Source: an uncultured Ruminococcus sp. (GTDB taxonomy: Bacteria > Bacillota > Clostridia > Oscillospirales > Acutalibacteraceae). Taken from it: 7,657 nt of DNA. The notes beneath the pieces were generated by a model, which searched no databases, was not told where the DNA came from, and worked only from the letters and a program-made list of their open reading frames with translations. A program made the translations under genes and the position numbers. The stretch spans positions 1 through 7,657 of the forward strand of contig CACZPV010000055.1 in assembly GCA_902783065.1 (NCBI GenBank), in the 5' to 3' direction. This document shows positions 5,457-7,657 of this stretch, piece after piece; the first letter of the stretch is position 1; the number at the start of each line of letters is the position of its first letter.

Positions 5457-7373
5457 CTAGCATCCCTCCTCTGTGATTTCTGTCAGATTCTCCCATTCGG
5501 TATACATAACATCCAATACCGACTCGGTCTTTGATATTTCGTCTGCTACTCTCATCAATTCTTCATAATCAGAAGAAATCTCCGGTGTGTTAAGCTTTTC
5601 GTTCAATTCAGTAAGTTTCAATTCTGTTTCTGCGATTTCCTTTTCAAGCTTGTTTAATTTCGCCTTAGCTTTTCGGCGCTGTGCATCCGCTTCTTTTTTA
5701 TTTTTATAGTCGGACTGATTCGCCTCTTTCGGGCGATCAGAGTACTGCGCGGTTTTTTTACGAAAAGGCTCGGCTTTTTTAATAAAGTCCTCATAGCTTC
5801 CCTCGTATACCTGTATTCCGTCAGATGTCAGATAAAAAATCTTATCCGCAAGCGCATTTATCAGCCAACGGTCATGAGATACCACGATCAGCGTACCTTC
5901 ATAGCTTAATAGTGCATCCTCCAATGCTTCACAAGAGTTTATGTCCAGATGGTTGGTAGGTTCGTCAAGGAGCAGCAGGTTAGCCTTTCCAAGCATCAGT
6001 TCTGTCAGCAGAACTCTGGCACGCTCTCCCCCGCTAAGTGTTGAAAGGGGTTTGAACACATCATCATTTTTGAACAAAAAACGTGCCAATGTATTTCTTA
6101 TCTCAGTATTTGTCATAGCAGGAAAACAGTCAGACAATTCCTCAAAGATAGTTTTTTCGCTGTCCATTCCTGTTTGAATCTGATCATAATACCCGACCTT
6201 AACACCCTCACCAAAAGAAATTCTGCCGCAGTCAGCCTGATATTGACCGAGAATTGTTTTCAGCAGAGATGTTTTGCCGCAGCCATTAGGCCCGAGAATA
6301 AAGATCCTGTCACCCCGCTTGATATCCATATTTACATTACGGAACAAAGATACACCGTCAAATCCAAGTGAAACATTTTCAAGTTCAAGGACATCATTGC
6401 CGCTTTGACTGCGTATTCCAAGATTGAAATGAATGGCGGAAGGGGAATTTTCAGGTTTTTCAAGGTTTTTTTCAAGTCTTTCAATAGCTTTCATTTTACT
6501 TTCGGCAGTCCGGATATTCTTTTCCCTGTTCCAGCGCCTTTGCTGTTCAACGATTCCTTCAAGACGGTTAATCTCTTTCATTGTATTATCGTAGGCACGC
6601 TGCAAAGAAAGCAAATGTTCCTGTTTCTGCGGCAGATACGCAGTATAATTGCCCTGATACCGTGTCATTTTCCTGTTTTCTATTTCAAATGTTTTATTAG
6701 TTGTACGGTCCAGAAAATAACGGTCATGAGAAATAACCATATATGAACTGTTTGATTCAGTCAGAAATTCCTCAAGCCATTCTACACTTTCAGTATCAAG
6801 ATGGTTGGTAGGTTCATCCAGAAGAAGAAAATCTGCTCCGCACAGTAATAATTTTGCAAGCTGTAATTTTGCCCGCTGACCACCGCTGAGGGAGCTTATC
6901 GGAAGCTTCATTTTTTCATCATCAAATCCAAGACCCATCAATGCAGATCTTGCTCTGCTGCGACAGGTAAGACCGCCCCGTCTTGTCAGTTCATCATGCA
7001 GGAAAGCTTGTCTTTCGACCATTTCATCCAGTTCATCATGAACTGACCCGATCAAAGCATTAAGTCCCTCCAATTCCTTTTCCATAGCGATCAGATCGTC
7101 AAATACAGTCATCACTTCGTCATAAGCACTTCTTTCAAGATGGCGGCATACATGCTGTTCCATATAGCCAACAGACGAATTTTTATTAATGACAACCATA
7201 CCATCCCCAGGCAGATACTCACCCGTCAAAATTTTAAATAGAGTAGTTTTACCGCTGCCGTTTACACCGATCAGACCGACACGATCACCTTTTTGTATTT
7301 CAAAATTCATATGTTCAAAAAGTCTTTGATCACCGAATTCCATCATAAGATCGCTGACAGTAATAATTGCCAT
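5457..7373 (-). CDS. ABC-F family ATPase (YdiF/Uup-like ribosome-associated factor)
   Basis: A soluble protein of 638 residues with two ATP-binding cassettes and no membrane segment, as in ABC-F factors that bind the ribosomal E site and relieve stalled translation. Cassette 1: Walker A GVNGSGKTT (36-44), an arm insertion rich in Glu/Asp helices (about 75-150), signature LSGGQ (162-166), Walker B LLLDEPTNHLD (183-193), H-loop His216. The linker (about 240-325) is a charged helical hairpin with a short turn around QQRRWNREKN. Cassette 2: Walker A GPNGCGKTS (361-369), LSGGE (446-450), Walker B LLLLDEPTNHLD (466-477), His500. A Lys/Glu-rich C-terminal coiled coil (about 555-635) resembles YdiF/Uup. 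All catalytic motifs are intact. ATG at 7373 has GGAGG (7388-7384) 10 bp upstream. The modest linker and general-factor layout argue for a housekeeping role over antibiotic resistance, but sequence alone does not settle this. The membrane-protein gene follows 50 bp downstream. Confidence 0.95.
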   Translation of the reverse strand: MAIITVSDLMMEFGDQRLFEHMNFEIQKGDRVGLIGVNGSGKTTLFKILTGEYLPGDGMVVINKNSSVGYMEQHVCRHLERSAYDEVMTVFDDLIAMEKELEGLNALIGSVHDELDEMVERQAFLHDELTRRGGLTCRSRARSALMGLGFDDEKMKLPISSLSGGQRAKLQLAKLLLCGADFLLLDEPTNHLDTESVEWLEEFLTESNSSYMVISHDRYFLDRTTNKTFEIENRKMTRYQGNYTAYLPQKQEHLLSLQRAYDNTMKEINRLEGIVEQQRRWNREKNIRTAESKMKAIERLEKNLEKPENSPSAIHFNLGIRSQSGNDVLELENVSLGFDGVSLFRNVNMDIKRGDRIFILGPNGCGKTSLLKTILGQYQADCGRISFGEGVKVGYYDQIQTGMDSEKTIFEELSDCFPAMTNTEIRNTLARFLFKNDDVFKPLSTLSGGERARVLLTELMLGKANLLLLDEPTNHLDINSCEALEDALLSYEGTLIVVSHDRWLINALADKIFYLTSDGIQVYEGSYEDFIKKAEPFRKKTAQYSDRPKEANQSDYKNKKEADAQRRKAKAKLNKLEKEIAETELKLTELNEKLNTPEISSDYEELMRVADEISKTESVLDVMYTEWENLTEITEEGC

Positions 7374-7410
7374 AATTACATTTCCTCCATAGGCGATTTA
7401 TTATACTAAT

Positions 7411-7439
7411 ATAATAACACCATTTACTTCTTTTTTCAA
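7411..7439 (-). promoter_or_regulatory. Candidate sigma-A promoter of the ABC-F gene
   Basis: On the - strand, TTGAAA (7439-7434) is separated by 17 bp from TATTAT (7416-7411), close to the consensus -35/-10 arrangement. The predicted start near 7404 would give a 5' leader of about 30 nt carrying the GGAGG site. A better -10 match, TATAAT at 7405-7400, lacks a -35 at the right distance. Confidence 0.5.
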
Positions 7440-7486
7440 GCCGCCAGGCGGCGTGCCGCCGCTGTCAGTTTAATACCCGCAGCCAT
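7436..7486 (-). other. Micro-ORF A, 16 codons (MAAGI...)
   Basis: ATG at 7486 opens MAAGIKLTAAARRLAA, ending at TGA (7438-7436). It starts 13 bp after the TATAAT of repeat copy A and has no Shine-Dalgarno sequence, so it would have to be translated almost leaderless. Its stop codon overlaps the -35 of the nearer ABC-F promoter candidate. It may be a leader peptide or only a by-product of the repeat. Confidence 0.2.
7440..7460. other. Alternating GCCGCC/GGCGGC arms (small GC-rich hairpins)
   Basis: GCCGCC (7440-7445), GGCGGC (7447-7452) and GCCGCC (7455-7460) form two mutually exclusive hairpins: GCCGC/GCGGC with loop CAG, or GGCGG/CCGCC with loop CGTG. There is no T-run in the correct position for either strand, so it is not a terminator. 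The last arm recurs exactly 107 bp later (7562-7567), in register with the 55-bp repeats. Confidence 0.5.
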
Positions 7487-7525
7487 TTAGACTAAAACAA
7501 TTATATCAGTCGTCTGCTTTCTCGG
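7471..7525. repeat. 55-bp direct repeat, copy A
   Basis: It begins TAATACCCGCAGCCATTTAG and ends CTTTCTCGG. It is identical to copy B at 52 of 55 positions; the differences are A/G at 7491 and TG/AA at 7515-7516. It lies upstream of the ABC-F gene, 98 bp before its start codon. Two copies with a 52-bp spacer and such a long repeat do not fit a CRISPR array. Confidence 0.9.
7500..7508 (-). promoter_or_regulatory. Extended -10 box in repeat copy A
   Basis: TGATATAAT on the - strand fits the TGnTATAAT extended -10 consensus, which can work without a good -35. It points toward the ABC-F gene. No good TTGACA-like element lies 17 bp upstream. A start near 7493 would place the micro-ORF ATG (7486) only a few bases into the RNA. 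Confidence 0.35.
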
Positions 7526-7561
7526 ATGGTGTGCCCTTACGGGCACGATACCAACCGGAGA
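7521..7561. other. Extended hairpin between the two 55-bp repeats
   Basis: A perfect 6-bp stem GTGCCC/GGGCAC (7531-7536 with 7541-7546, loop TTAC) can be extended by TGGT/ACCA across a 3-nt bulge, and by CTCGG pairing with part of CCGGAG at the base. No T-run follows on either strand, so it is not a standard terminator. On the - strand it would lie in any leader RNA started from repeat copy B. Confidence 0.55.
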
Positions 7562-7593
7562 GCCGCCGATCCCTTACTAATACCCGCAGCCAT
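7537..7593 (-). other. Micro-ORF B, 18 codons (MAAGI...)
   Basis: ATG at 7593 opens MAAGISKGSAALRLVSCP, ending at TAA (7539-7537), which sits in the loop of the GTGCCC/GGGCAC hairpin. It shares MAAGI and an AAxRL pattern with micro-ORF A although the DNA between differs. There is no Shine-Dalgarno sequence. Translation is unproven. Confidence 0.2.
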
Positions 7594-7632
7594 TTAGGCT
7601 AAAACAATTATATCAGTCGTCAACTTTCTCGG
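7578..7632. repeat. 55-bp direct repeat, copy B
   Basis: Offset from copy A by exactly 107 bp. The GCCGCCG arm before each copy (7455 and 7562) keeps the same offset, so the duplicated unit reaches further left, with a diverged stretch between. In the - strand RNA, AGCC-TAAAT-GGCT (copy B) and AGTC-TAAAT-GGCT (copy A) both form the same 4-bp stem. The one difference becomes a U-G pair on that strand, but would be a C-A mismatch on the + strand. Confidence 0.9.
7607..7615 (-). promoter_or_regulatory. Extended -10 box in repeat copy B
   Basis: The same TGATATAAT box, 107 bp further upstream of the ABC-F gene, again on the - strand. A TTGACG at 7623-7618 is only 5 bp from the TATAAT hexamer, so it cannot be its -35. 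If active, this and copy A would form tandem promoters for longer, structured ABC-F leaders. Confidence 0.35.
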
Positions 7633-7657
7633 TTCAGTATAAGTTGAATTATTAAAA

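Noticed and set aside
5407..5496. Upstream ATG at 5496 as the start of the membrane-protein gene
   Set aside because: It would overlap the ABC-F coding region by 40 bp and add a Lys/Arg/Gly-rich leader unlike the rest. The ATG at 5406 has a Shine-Dalgarno-like GAAGTGAT and a normal gap.
5457..7373. ABC-F gene as an antibiotic-resistance determinant
   Set aside because: The linker between cassettes is of modest length and the layout with a C-terminal coiled coil fits YdiF/Uup-type general factors. There are no mobile resistance genes nearby. A phylogeny would be needed to exclude it fully.
7455..7632. CRISPR array at the right edge
   Set aside because: Only two 55-bp repeats with three mismatches and a 52-bp hairpin-containing spacer; repeats are too long and too few, and no cas gene is present.

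Overview
The window looks like chromosomal DNA of a Bacillota (Firmicutes) bacterium, most likely in the Clostridia near Ruminococcus/Oscillospiraceae. This is inferred from strong GGAGG ribosome binding sites, a class I dihydroorotase beside a long type-2 OMP decarboxylase, a DegV/FakB protein, and a YdiF/Uup-like ABC-F ATPase. No rRNA, tRNA, CRISPR array, phage gene or transposase was seen.

Left half (1-4407, + strand): the 3' part of a gene for a very acidic, probably disordered protein; then pyrC (dihydroorotase) and pyrF (OMP decarboxylase), two steps of de novo UMP synthesis; then a DegV-family fatty-acid-binding protein. Each gene has a good ribosome binding site and the gaps are short, so this looks like one transcription unit. 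It ends at a strong 14-bp hairpin terminator after degV. The pyrC-pyrF gap (146 bp) is unusual: it holds a run of predicted hairpins and one copy of a dispersed repeat.

Middle (4350-4653): a convergent intergenic region of about 300 bp. It holds the terminator, a G/C-rich imperfect hairpin, and a MITE-like element with 11-bp inverted repeats. Exact 14-bp direct repeats flank this element, and its interior carries the second copy of the repeat found before pyrF. One direct repeat is the 3' end of the neighbouring minus-strand gene, so the element seems to have inserted there and replaced the original stop codon.

Right half (4654-7373, - strand): an ABC-F translation-factor ATPase gene, followed 50 bp downstream by a gene for a small two-helix membrane protein with a long, low-complexity, proline-rich N-terminal region. 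The two are probably co-transcribed.

Right edge (7374-7657): the upstream region of the ABC-F gene. It holds a canonical promoter candidate, two copies of a 55-bp repeat 107 bp apart (52 of 55 positions identical), each with an extended -10 box pointing toward the ABC-F gene and an ATG-started micro-ORF (MAAGI...), and several G/C-rich hairpins. The genes are ordinary; the most interesting material is this small repeated, structured intergenic DNA.
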